A stretch of 6,159 nucleotides of DNA from an uncultured Micrococcales bacterium (GTDB taxonomy: Bacteria; Actinomycetota; Actinomycetes; Actinomycetales; Microbacteriaceae). How positions within the stretch are numbered: the stretch's first letter is position 1; each line of letters starts with the position of its first letter. The translations under genes and the position numbers were made by a program. The stretch is taken from contig CAJXMQ010000058.1 of assembly GCA_913056225.1 (NCBI GenBank), positions 1-6,159 on the forward strand, written 5' to 3'. Below, one piece after another: positions 1 to 6,142 of the stretch. Under the pieces are notes generated by a model. It was not told where the DNA came from, ran no database searches, and was given only the letters and a program-made list of their open reading frames with translations.

Positions 1-51
1 GGTATTGCCATTTATGGTTTGGATGTGCAAAAAGATCTCTACTGGGAGTGA
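1..51 (+). CDS. C-terminal end of an unidentified upstream gene (partial)
   Basis: Reading frame 1 is open from the window edge and ends at TGA 49-51, giving the last 16 residues GIAIYGLDVQKDLYWE. No motif in so short a tail identifies the protein. In Mycobacterium tuberculosis the gene at this position (Rv1692) is a HAD-type phosphatase, so a HAD-family hydrolase is a reasonable positional guess, but nothing visible here confirms it. The stop codon lies directly against the start of the small ORF that follows, which suggests the same transcript. Confidence 0.5.
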   Translation, partial: GIAIYGLDVQKDLYWE

Positions 52-53
52 AT

Positions 54-173
54 GTGGATCAAGATTTTCAGAAGCAAATGCAGGAAATTGAATCAGCCGA
101 CCTGGATGACAGGCCAGATCTGATTGAGACTGTGCTTGAACATATTGAATCAGTTTCCAATGACTCGAATTGA
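54..173 (+). CDS. Small acidic hypothetical protein between upstream gene and tlyA
   Basis: This is a 39-residue ORF starting at GTG 54 and ending at TGA 171-173. I chose GTG 54 because GGGAG at 44-48 sits five bases upstream. The in-frame GTG at 48 would add two residues (MN) and overlap the preceding stop as GTGA, and is a plausible alternative. The product is soluble-looking, with 12 Asp/Glu against two Lys/Arg, and probably forms two short helices (about residues 2-15 and 20-36, the second being RPDLIETVLEHIESV). It has no membrane segment or signal peptide. Its 3' end overlaps the tlyA start by 14 bases, so translation of the two is probably coupled. M. tuberculosis has a similarly small uncharacterised gene, Rv1693, in the same slot; the correspondence is positional and I could not test homology. 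Function is unknown. It could be a spurious ORF, but its tight fit between two genes argues for a real gene. Confidence 0.6.
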   Translation: MDQDFQKQMQEIESADLDDRPDLIETVLEHIESVSNDSN

Positions 174-954
174 TTCCAAGCTCTTTGAGCTTGGCCTTGC
201 AAATTCCAGATCCCAGGCAGCCCAACTCATCCAACGAGGAGTTGTCAGGATTGATGGAAAGACAGTGTCAAAGCCCTCTGTAAAAGTCACTGCAGACCAA
301 AAAGTTAGCGTGGATGAGGGTCAGGTCTATGTCTCTCGAGCCGGTTATAAACTCGAGCATGCTTTGCAGCAGTTTGGCCTGGAGGTTCAAGGAGCAGTGG
401 CAATTGACATAGGTGCCTCTACGGGTGGCTTCAGTGACTGCCTACTGCAACGAGGAGCAGCACTGATTCTTGCCTTGGATGTCGGAACAGCCCAACTCTC
501 AACATCGATTTCATCGAACCCCAAAGTGATTGAGCTTTCAAATCAAAACATTCGAGAATTCAGCAAAGAGCAAATGCTTTCAATCGATGAAAGATTTGAA
601 AGGCTCTCTTTGGCAGTTTGTGATCTCAGTTTTATTTCAATGACTCAAGCTTTAGGGGCAATCAGTTCCCTGGCTGAGGAGTTGGACCTGGTCGGCCTAA
701 TCAAGCCTCAGTTCGAGGTTGGTCAACACTCTTTGTCGGCTTCTGGAGTTGTGAATGACTGGAGAGAGCGGAAAAGGGCGATTGAACAGGTCATTGAGGC
801 CGCAGGAAAATTAGGTTTCCGAGTGGCAGGACTTGAACAATCTCCAATCAAGGGTGCAACTGGTAATCAGGAATACCTAATTTGGTTGAGTAAGCGGGAA
901 TTAAATGGGACAGAATGGTCTGAGGAGATTGATCAGATTGCGAGAGGGAGTTAG
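160..954 (+). CDS. tlyA: TlyA family 16S/23S rRNA (cytidine-2'-O)-methyltransferase
   Basis: This is a cytoplasmic SAM-dependent methyltransferase of 264 residues (M. tuberculosis TlyA: 268). The family 2'-O-methylates C1920 of 23S rRNA, and the longer TlyA-II type also methylates C1409 of 16S rRNA, which sensitises ribosomes to capreomycin. Residues 1-55 form an S4-type RNA-binding domain (GLANSRSQAAQLIQRGVVRIDG). The rest is an FtsJ/RrmJ-like Rossmann domain with SAM motif DIGASTGGF at 83-91. The family catalytic tetrad appears to be K64 (RAGYK), D155 (CDLSFIS), K182 (IKPQFEVG) and E238 (GNQEYLIWL). The C-terminal tail beyond WLSK resembles the extension of TlyA-II proteins, so dual-site activity is possible but unproven. 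I chose ATG 160 because MTRIDSKLFELGLA matches the family's N-terminus. An upstream in-frame TTG at 124 would add 12 atypical residues. No clear Shine-Dalgarno precedes ATG 160, consistent with coupling to the small overlapping ORF. nadK follows directly. Confidence 0.95.
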   Translation: MTRIDSKLFELGLANSRSQAAQLIQRGVVRIDGKTVSKPSVKVTADQKVSVDEGQVYVSRAGYKLEHALQQFGLEVQGAVAIDIGASTGGFSDCLLQRGAALILALDVGTAQLSTSISSNPKVIELSNQNIREFSKEQMLSIDERFERLSLAVCDLSFISMTQALGAISSLAEELDLVGLIKPQFEVGQHSLSASGVVNDWRERKRAIEQVIEAAGKLGFRVAGLEQSPIKGATGNQEYLIWLSKRELNGTEWSEEIDQIARGS

Positions 955-1836
955 ATGTCAAGAAATATCTTGCTGGTCACCAACGCTTCTCGCGAATCAG
1001 CTATTGATGCTTTTTGGGAAGCTGCAAAACTTTTACAGGAGCACGGGCTAACCCCAATCTCAATCGAAGAAGATTTTCAAGAGATGACCAAAACTGGGAC
1101 CGAGTTAGAGGTTTATAAAGATCAAGACATAGAGCTTGCACTGGTGCTGGGAGGGGATGGCACGATTCTCAGGGCAGCTGAGAGTCTCAGGGGACATAAC
1201 GTTCCAATCCTTGGTCTCAATCTTGGCCATGTGGGATTCATGGCAGAGGCAGAACGCGAGGATATGCCAGAGATTATCTCGCGCATCGCTCAGAAGAACT
1301 ATTCCACCAGTTCCAGAATGGCTTTAGAGGTCGAGGTTTACAGTGGGAAGGACAAAGTCTTTTCATCCTGGGCTTTGAATGATGTCGCATTAGAGAAGTC
1401 CTCCCGAGAAAAAATCCTGGAGGTTGCAATTGAGGTGGATAGTCGCCCAATTAGTAGCTTTGGTTGCGATGGCGTTGTATTCAGCACCCCAACTGGCTCC
1501 ACGGCATATAACTTCAGCGCTGGTGGACCAATCGTCTGGCCCGATGTGGAAGCCCTACTAGTTGTCCCTCTGAGCGCCCATGCTTTGTTTTCCAGACCAT
1601 TAGTAGTTGATCGAAATAGTCGTCTGGCTGTTGAAGTTTTGAATCGGAATGCAGGACACGGTGTGATTTTCTGCGATGGCAGAAGAACTTTTGAATTGGC
1701 CCCAGGAAGTCGAGTCGAGGTTTTCAAATCAGCAGTTCCGGTTCAGCTAGCAGTGTTTGAAGACCGCCCATTCGCTGACAGATTGGTCAAGAAGTTCAAC
1801 TTGCCAGTTGCTGGCTGGAGGGGTCCAGATAGTTGA
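955..1836 (+). CDS. nadK: NAD kinase
   Basis: NAD kinase phosphorylates the 2'-hydroxyl of the adenosine ribose of NAD+ to make NADP+, using ATP or polyphosphate in many actinobacteria; it is the only known route to NADP and acts in the cytoplasm. The 293-residue length is normal for the family. Diagnostic motifs are all present: GGDGT at 66-70 (phosphate donor binding and catalysis), NLGHVGFMAE at 89-98, the NAD-binding LND at 141-143, the glycine-rich TPTGSTAYNFSAGGP at 178-192, and CDGR at 240-243. The ATG immediately follows the tlyA TAG, and GAGGGAG at 944-950 provides a good ribosome binding site four bases upstream. The TGA overlaps the recN start as TTGA. The tlyA-nadK-recN order is typical of Actinobacteria and many Firmicutes, so the gene is probably read from a shared transcript. 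Confidence 0.97.
   Translation: MSRNILLVTNASRESAIDAFWEAAKLLQEHGLTPISIEEDFQEMTKTGTELEVYKDQDIELALVLGGDGTILRAAESLRGHNVPILGLNLGHVGFMAEAEREDMPEIISRIAQKNYSTSSRMALEVEVYSGKDKVFSSWALNDVALEKSSREKILEVAIEVDSRPISSFGCDGVVFSTPTGSTAYNFSAGGPIVWPDVEALLVVPLSAHALFSRPLVVDRNSRLAVEVLNRNAGHGVIFCDGRRTFELAPGSRVEVFKSAVPVQLAVFEDRPFADRLVKKFNLPVAGWRGPDS
1817..1835 (+). promoter_or_regulatory. Ribosome binding site that fixes the TTG start of recN
   Basis: GGAGGGG at 1817-1823 lies nine bases before TTG 1833-1835, inside the end of nadK. Together with the family N-terminus (IRTISISNLGVI) it supports the non-ATG start. The four-base TTGA overlap with the nadK stop suggests that terminating ribosomes re-initiate on recN. 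Confidence 0.75.
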
Positions 1837-3506
1837 TTCGAACCATTTCCATTTCTAACCTTGGCGTTATCAGTCAAACCGAACTAAATCTGACCGAGGG
1901 CTTGAACGTGATAAGCGGAGAAACCGGTGCGGGTAAAACAATGCTGCTAACCGCTTTGCAATTGATGCTCGGAGCCAGAGCAGACAGCTCAAAAGTAAGA
2001 GAAGGCCAGGGTCAGCTACGAGTGAGCGGAATCTGGGAAGACATTCCGGCCTCGGTCAATGATCAACTAGCTGAACTCGGGTCCGATTTAGAGGATGACC
2101 TGGTGATTACCAGAACCGTTTCTAGTGAGGGAAAGTCTCGCGCCGTGATTGGTGGCGCTAATGTTCCAGCGGGTAGCTTGGCTGAGATTGCAGATAATTT
2201 GCTGGTCATTCATGGCCAAAGCGAACAAATCAGATTGCGCTCAGCAGCCACTCAGAGAGAAGCTGTTGATGCTTTTGGAGGAGAGGCGATAGCAACCCTG
2301 ATAGCGAGCTATCAGCAGGTTTACCAATCCTGGCGGGATGCGCAGGCAAGGCTTGAAAGACTCCAGCAATCCTCCCAAGACCGAGACAGAAAAATTATCC
2401 AACTGCAAGAGTTTTTGACTGACATGGAACAACTCGCCCCAGAAGAAAATGAGCTTGATGCTATTGGCGAGAGACTAAACAAACTGGAAAACCTAGAGAG
2501 CATTCGATCTGCTTTGCAACAATCTCACTCAACCCTCACATCTTCTGGTGAAGCGCCCGATGTTGAGCAAATGATTTCCCAAGTTGCCAGAAATCTGGAG
2601 TCAGTTTCCGCCAAAGACACTGAGCTCACGGAATTAGCACAACGAGCAAGAGAACTTGAGGTTTTGGTTTCAGAGCTCTCTGTTGATACAGCCGCCTCAC
2701 TCAGTTCACTGCAAACAGAGCCAGGCGAATTGGATAAGTTGAATGAACGCAAGGCGCAGCTGATTGGCTTAGAGCGGAAATATGGTGGAGAGTTAGCAGA
2801 ACTCATCAGCAGGTCAAAAGATGCGGCCAATGAATTACTCGACCTGCAAGATGGCGATGAGCAAATTGAGAAACTTGAACAACACCTAGCGGCCGTTGAA
2901 TCCCAACTTTCTTTTGCTGCTGAAAAACTCAGTGAACAAAGACGAGCTTCCGCGGAAGCATTGTCAGACGAGGTCAACATGGAGCTTGCGACCTTGGCGA
3001 TGCCAAATAGCAGGCTTGTAATCGAGATAGAAAAGACAGAGTTTTCTAAACACGGTGCTGACCAAGTTTCAATTTTGCTTGCCAGTTATGCAGGAGCCAC
3101 CCCAAGACCAATCTCCAAAGCGGCCAGCGGCGGAGAACTGAGCAGAATTATGCTCGCCATTGAAGTTGTATTAGCCGGAAAAAGCCCGACTCCAACAATG
3201 ATTTTTGACGAGGTTGACAGTGGCGTTGGAGGTTCAAGCGCTATAGAAATTGGCCGCAGGTTGAAAAAACTTAGCGAGCAGTGCCAGGTGGTTGTAGTCA
3301 CTCACTTGGCTCAGGTCGCAGCATTTGCAGACAATCACCTAGTGGTGAAAAAGGATAGCGGCGAGGGGTTTGTTGAATCAGACGTGACTTCACTGAGCCT
3401 TGGGTCCCGAGAAACAGAGCTAGCCAGAATGCTGTCTGGGCTGCAAGCAAGTGATTCTGCACTTACTCACGCAAAAGAATTGCTCGAGCTTGCAAAAAAT
3501 TATTGA
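1833..3506 (+). CDS. recN: DNA repair protein RecN
   Basis: RecN is an SMC-like ATPase that acts early at DNA double-strand breaks, helping to hold and align broken ends for RecA-dependent repair. The 557-residue length is close to E. coli RecN (553). The N-terminal ATPase half carries Walker A GETGAGKT at 29-36 and the Q-loop region HGQSEQ at 127-132. Residues about 155-385 are rich in Glu, Gln, Leu and Ala with heptad-like spacing and form the expected antiparallel coiled coil. The C-terminal half carries the ABC signature ASGGELSR at 431-438, Walker B TMIFDEVDSGVGG at 455-467 with the catalytic Asp/Glu pair D459-E460, and the H-loop histidine H491 (VTHLAQVA). The start is TTG, supported by GGAGGGG nine bases upstream and the conserved N-terminus. 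No complete LexA-type operator is visible before it. A 44-base gap follows before pyrG. Confidence 0.97.
   Translation: MIRTISISNLGVISQTELNLTEGLNVISGETGAGKTMLLTALQLMLGARADSSKVREGQGQLRVSGIWEDIPASVNDQLAELGSDLEDDLVITRTVSSEGKSRAVIGGANVPAGSLAEIADNLLVIHGQSEQIRLRSAATQREAVDAFGGEAIATLIASYQQVYQSWRDAQARLERLQQSSQDRDRKIIQLQEFLTDMEQLAPEENELDAIGERLNKLENLESIRSALQQSHSTLTSSGEAPDVEQMISQVARNLESVSAKDTELTELAQRARELEVLVSELSVDTAASLSSLQTEPGELDKLNERKAQLIGLERKYGGELAELISRSKDAANELLDLQDGDEQIEKLEQHLAAVESQLSFAAEKLSEQRRASAEALSDEVNMELATLAMPNSRLVIEIEKTEFSKHGADQVSILLASYAGATPRPISKAASGGELSRIMLAIEVVLAGKSPTPTMIFDEVDSGVGGSSAIEIGRRLKKLSEQCQVVVVTHLAQVAAFADNHLVVKKDSGEGFVESDVTSLSLGSRETELARMLSGLQASDSALTHAKELLELAKNY
2298..2315. repeat. Perfect 8-bp inverted repeat inside recN
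   Basis: CTGATAGC at 2298-2305 and GCTATCAG at 2308-2315 are perfect complements separated by GA. In RNA this could form a seven-base-pair stem with a CGAG loop. It lies in the codons for residues 156-161 (LIASYQ), near the start of the coiled coil. GATAGC also occurs at 2288-2293, just upstream. No poly-T run follows, so it does not look like an intrinsic terminator. A dyad of this size is expected about once by chance in a few kilobases, so function is not established. Confidence 0.5.
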
Positions 3507-3550
3507 GTCCTATCGCTCTGAGCATGTTTGAGGTGCTAGATTGAAATTCC
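3507..3550 (+). promoter_or_regulatory. recN-pyrG intergenic leader with possible weak hairpin around the Shine-Dalgarno
   Basis: This 44-base gap is the longest non-coding stretch in the window. GAGGTG at 3530-3535 is the best Shine-Dalgarno candidate, but it lies 15 bases before the pyrG ATG, longer than usual. TCT 3517-3519 plus AGCA 3521-3524 can pair with TGCT 3534-3537 plus AGA 3538-3540, leaving one bulged G and placing GAGG in a nine-base loop. The structure is AT-rich and weak. I see no convincing -35/-10 pair, no terminator T-run, and no leading G-run like that used in Bacillus pyrG attenuation. Whether it regulates pyrG is inference only. Confidence 0.35.
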
Positions 3551-5218
3551 ATGGCAACTAGCTCTGGAAACCCCTCACATATCTTCGTAACTGGCGGCGT
3601 TGCCTCCTCATTAGGAAAAGGCCTAACAGCTGCATCGCTGGGCAATTTGCTCAGAGCACGGGGTCTAAGGGTGGTCATGCAAAAACTGGACCCCTATCTA
3701 AATGTTGATCCAGGAACCATGAATCCCTTCCAGCACGGTGAAGTTTTCGTTACCGACGACGGCACAGAAACAGATTTGGACATTGGTCACTACGAGAGAT
3801 TTCTAGACATCAACCTGTCTGCCAAAGCGAATGTGACAACCGGTCAGGTTTACTCAGAGGTAATCTCTCGGGAGAGAAGTGGTGGTTATCTGGGCGACAC
3901 AGTCCAAGTGATTCCACATATCACTGATGAGATCAAGCGCCGAATGCGTGCGCAGGCTGAAGATAATCCAAGGCCTGATGTGATCATCACAGAAATTGGC
4001 GGAACCGTTGGAGATATCGAATCTCAACCATTTTTGGAAGCTGCTCGTCAAGTAAGGCACGACGTCGGAAGAGACAACGTGTTTTTCGTGCACGTCAGTC
4101 TGGTTCCATATCTTGGCCCCAGTGGTGAATTGAAAACCAAACCAACTCAGCACTCAGTTGCAATGCTTCGCTCAATCGGTATACAGCCAGATGCAATTGT
4201 TTGCCGAAGTGACCGTGAATTGCCCGATTCAATTAAGAACAAGATTGCGCTGATGTGTGATGTTGATTCAAACGCAGTCGTCAATGCAGCAGATGCCTCG
4301 AGCATTTATGACATTCCAGTTGTGATTCACGATGAGGGGCTCGATTCCTACATCATCGACAGGATGGGACTATCGGCAAAAGAGGTTGACTGGTCCCACT
4401 GGAAGCCCGTGTTGGATGCGGTGCACAATCCAAAACACGAGGTCAACGTTGCCTTGGTTGGAAAGTATGTTGATCTGCCCGATGCGTACCTGAGTGTTAC
4501 TGAGGCGATTAGGGCCGGTGGTTTCGCCAATCAAACAAAGGTGAATATCCATTGGGTTGCAAGTGATGATTGCGAGAGTCACGAAGGCGCTCGCGAGAAG
4601 CTGTCTTCGATGGACGCAATCTGCATTCCCGGAGGTTTTGGCATCAGAGGAATTGAAGGGAAGCTCGGTGCAATTCGTTATGCCAGGGAGCAGCAAATAC
4701 CAACCCTTGGATTGTGTTTAGGCCTTCAGTGCATGGTTATTGAGTACGCAAGAAACGTGGCAGGCCTTGACCAGGCCTCCTCCACAGAGTTTGATCCAGA
4801 AACCCCAAATCCAGTTATCGCAACCATGGCGGAGCAGGTTGAAGTTTTGGCAGGTGGGGACATGGGGGGAACGATGCGATTGGGTATGTTCCCTGCGGTT
4901 TTGAGCTCCGGATCTCTAGTAAGCGAAATATATGGAGCGAGTGAAGTTAGCGAAAGACACAGACACCGTTATGAGGTAAATAACTCATACCGAGAGCAGA
5001 TTGCCGAGGCTGGCATGGTGTTCAGCGGAACTAGCCCAGATGGAAAACTGGTGGAGTATGTGGAGCTTGACAAGAATGAGCACCCGTTCTTTGTTGCAAC
5101 TCAGGCTCACCCAGAATTCAGATCAAGACCGGACCGCGCACACCCACTGTTCGCCGGGTTGATTGCAGCTGGCCTTAGGCGACAGCAAGAACAACTTCTT
5201 TTCGAGGTTGGTGAATAA
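3551..5218 (+). CDS. pyrG: CTP synthase
   Basis: CTP synthase aminates UTP to CTP with ATP and glutamine, the last step of de novo pyrimidine nucleotide synthesis; it is cytoplasmic, forms tetramers, and many homologues form filaments. It has 555 residues (E. coli: 545). The N-terminal amidoligase domain (about 1-275) starts with ITGG-like FVTGGVASSLGKG at 12-24 (P-loop), followed by DPYLNVDPGTMNPFQHGEV at 47-65, the metal-binding DLDIGHYERF at 75-84, EIGGTVGDIES at 148-158, and the UTP/CTP-binding KTKPTQHSV at 195-203. The C-terminal class I glutaminase domain has nucleophile C389 in GLCLGLQ and the His/Glu partners H520 and E522 in AHPEF; the lid-like GFGIRGIEGK is at 362-371. ATG 3551 is the first possible start, because an in-frame TGA lies at 3542-3544. 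Product feedback by CTP is a family property. xerD follows six bases after the stop. Confidence 0.98.
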   Translation: MATSSGNPSHIFVTGGVASSLGKGLTAASLGNLLRARGLRVVMQKLDPYLNVDPGTMNPFQHGEVFVTDDGTETDLDIGHYERFLDINLSAKANVTTGQVYSEVISRERSGGYLGDTVQVIPHITDEIKRRMRAQAEDNPRPDVIITEIGGTVGDIESQPFLEAARQVRHDVGRDNVFFVHVSLVPYLGPSGELKTKPTQHSVAMLRSIGIQPDAIVCRSDRELPDSIKNKIALMCDVDSNAVVNAADASSIYDIPVVIHDEGLDSYIIDRMGLSAKEVDWSHWKPVLDAVHNPKHEVNVALVGKYVDLPDAYLSVTEAIRAGGFANQTKVNIHWVASDDCESHEGAREKLSSMDAICIPGGFGIRGIEGKLGAIRYAREQQIPTLGLCLGLQCMVIEYARNVAGLDQASSTEFDPETPNPVIATMAEQVEVLAGGDMGGTMRLGMFPAVLSSGSLVSEIYGASEVSERHRHRYEVNNSYREQIAEAGMVFSGTSPDGKLVEYVELDKNEHPFFVATQAHPEFRSRPDRAHPLFAGLIAAGLRRQQEQLLFEVGE

Positions 5219-5224
5219 CCGCAT

Positions 5225-6121
5225 TTGGACAAGCTCGCTGAGAAGTTTCTTCGCCAGATGGCGATTGAGCGAGGACTGAGTCAGAACACCCTATCCGCCT
5301 ATAAAAGAGACCTTTCGTACTACCTTAGGTATCTAAATTCAATTTCTAAATCAGAGCCCGATGAAATCACCTCGGCAGATGTTTTAGGCTTCCAGGCTAG
5401 TTTACAAAGAGACTCCAAGGCACCTTCCTCTGTTGCCCGAGCCTTGGCAAGCACTCGCAGTTTTCATAAATTTCTTATTGAGGAAAACCTCGCAGAGACA
5501 AACCCCGCAAGTCTTGTGAAAAGCCCAAAACTTGGACTCAAGCTTCCCAAGGCTGTCTCAATTGCAGACATAGAGAGACTATTGGATGCTGCTGGAGCAC
5601 TAGAGCCTGAAACAGGGCAATTGATTCAGCTAAGGGACAGGGCCGTTCTAGAACTGATGTATTCGTGCGGAGCGCGAGTTAGTGAAGTGGTTGATTTGGA
5701 CGTTGATGATTTCGGGGATAGCGGGCTGATTCGACTTCGCGGTAAAGGCGACAAAGAACGGGTAGTGCCGGTGGGGTCATTTGCCGAGACTGCGGTTAGT
5801 TCTTATCTCAGTCGGGTTCGACCCTCATTAGCTACTAAACCCAATCCAGCTCTATTTCTAAACCAACGGGGTGGGAGGCTTAGTCGACAAACCATTTGGC
5901 AGATCATTTCTAAGGCGGCAGAAAGTCTGAATATGGAGATATCCCCACATACTCTCCGACACTCTTTCGCAACGCATTTACTGGAAGGTGGTGCGGATAT
6001 AAGAGTTGTTCAAGAACTGCTGGGTCACTCAAGTGTTTCCACCACCCAGATATACACTATGGTCACGATTGACTCGCTGAGGCAGGCTTATATGGAGTCC
6101 CATCCTCGTTCTCGGGGGTAG
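5225..6121 (+). CDS. xerD: Site-specific tyrosine recombinase XerD
   Basis: XerD, with XerC, resolves chromosome dimers at the dif site near the terminus before cell division. The 298 residues equal the length of E. coli XerD. Residues about 1-95 are the core-binding (SAM-like) domain (FLRQMAIERGLSQNTLSAYKRDL at its start). Residues about 108-290 are the catalytic domain with all expected residues: R151 (CGARVSE), K174 (RGKGDKER), H242 and R245 (PHTLRHSFATH), H268 (LLGHSSVSTTQ) and nucleophile Y277 (IYTMV). The C-terminal SLRQAYMESHPR is typical of actinobacterial XerD. TTG 5225 is the first possible start after an in-frame TAA (the pyrG stop), and starting at the next Met (ATG 5258) would cut the first conserved helix. 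GGTG at 5210-5213 and GAGG at 5204-5207, inside the end of pyrG, are weak, distant ribosome binding sites, so coupling to pyrG is likely. The conserved locus and C-terminus favour XerD over XerC or a phage integrase. Confidence 0.95.
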   Translation: MDKLAEKFLRQMAIERGLSQNTLSAYKRDLSYYLRYLNSISKSEPDEITSADVLGFQASLQRDSKAPSSVARALASTRSFHKFLIEENLAETNPASLVKSPKLGLKLPKAVSIADIERLLDAAGALEPETGQLIQLRDRAVLELMYSCGARVSEVVDLDVDDFGDSGLIRLRGKGDKERVVPVGSFAETAVSSYLSRVRPSLATKPNPALFLNQRGGRLSRQTIWQIISKAAESLNMEISPHTLRHSFATHLLEGGADIRVVQELLGHSSVSTTQIYTMVTIDSLRQAYMESHPRSRG

Positions 6122-6126
6122 GCTTT

Positions 6127-6136
6127 GGAGTGGAGG
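6127..6136 (+). promoter_or_regulatory. Strong double Shine-Dalgarno downstream of xerD
   Basis: GGAGTGGAGG contains two purine-rich Shine-Dalgarno cores (6127-6130 and 6132-6136) right after the xerD stop. This is the strongest ribosome binding site in the window and indicates that the gene block continues past the window edge. Each core matches a different candidate start (TTG 6138 or GTG 6143). Confidence 0.55.
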
Positions 6137-6142
6137 TTTGAG

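Noticed and set aside
124..159. Upstream TTG start for tlyA at 124
   Set aside because: It would add 12 residues (MRLCLNILNQFP) unlike the family N-terminus and extend the overlap with the small ORF to 50 bases; ATG 160 fits better.
1338..1727. Long antisense open frame opposite nadK (129 codons on the - strand)
   Set aside because: It lies wholly opposite a well-supported nadK frame, has no recognisable motif and is explained by codon usage of the sense gene.
1837..1843. TTCGAAC resembling half of an actinobacterial LexA (SOS) box at the start of recN
   Set aside because: The opposing GTTCGA half is absent at the expected spacing and the bases lie within recN codons 2-4, so it is not a convincing operator.
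1836..1845. Minus-strand GGTTCGAATC, identical to a tRNA T-arm core
   Set aside because: The flanks do not form the five-base-pair T stem and no acceptor, D-arm or anticodon arm is present; it falls on the nadK/recN junction.
2525..2980. Long antisense open frame opposite recN (151 codons, very Ser-rich)
   Set aside because: The Ser/Leu/Ala-rich, low-complexity translation is what results from reading the Glu/Gln/Leu-rich coiled-coil codons backwards; recN is certain on the + strand.
3490..3516. TTGCAA ... TATCGC as a possible promoter for pyrG
   Set aside because: The spacer is only 15 bases and the -10 match is poor, so there is no real support for a promoter.
3864..3877. TCTCTC-GG-GAGAGA inverted repeat in pyrG
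   Set aside because: Six-base arms with a two-base spacer are expected by chance and the codons encode the conserved ISRERSGG segment.
4761..4778. CAGGCCT repeated 11 bases apart in pyrG, also able to pair as a six-base stem
   Set aside because: Both copies lie in constrained codons (AGLDQAS) and AGGCCT is self-complementary, so the apparent direct and inverted repeats are one coincidence.
5814..5824. GGGTTCGACCC in xerD, resembling a tRNA T-loop or a recombinase attachment core
   Set aside because: It is a short palindromic stretch encoding conserved-context XerD residues (SRVRPS), with no tRNA around it and no repeat partner in the window.
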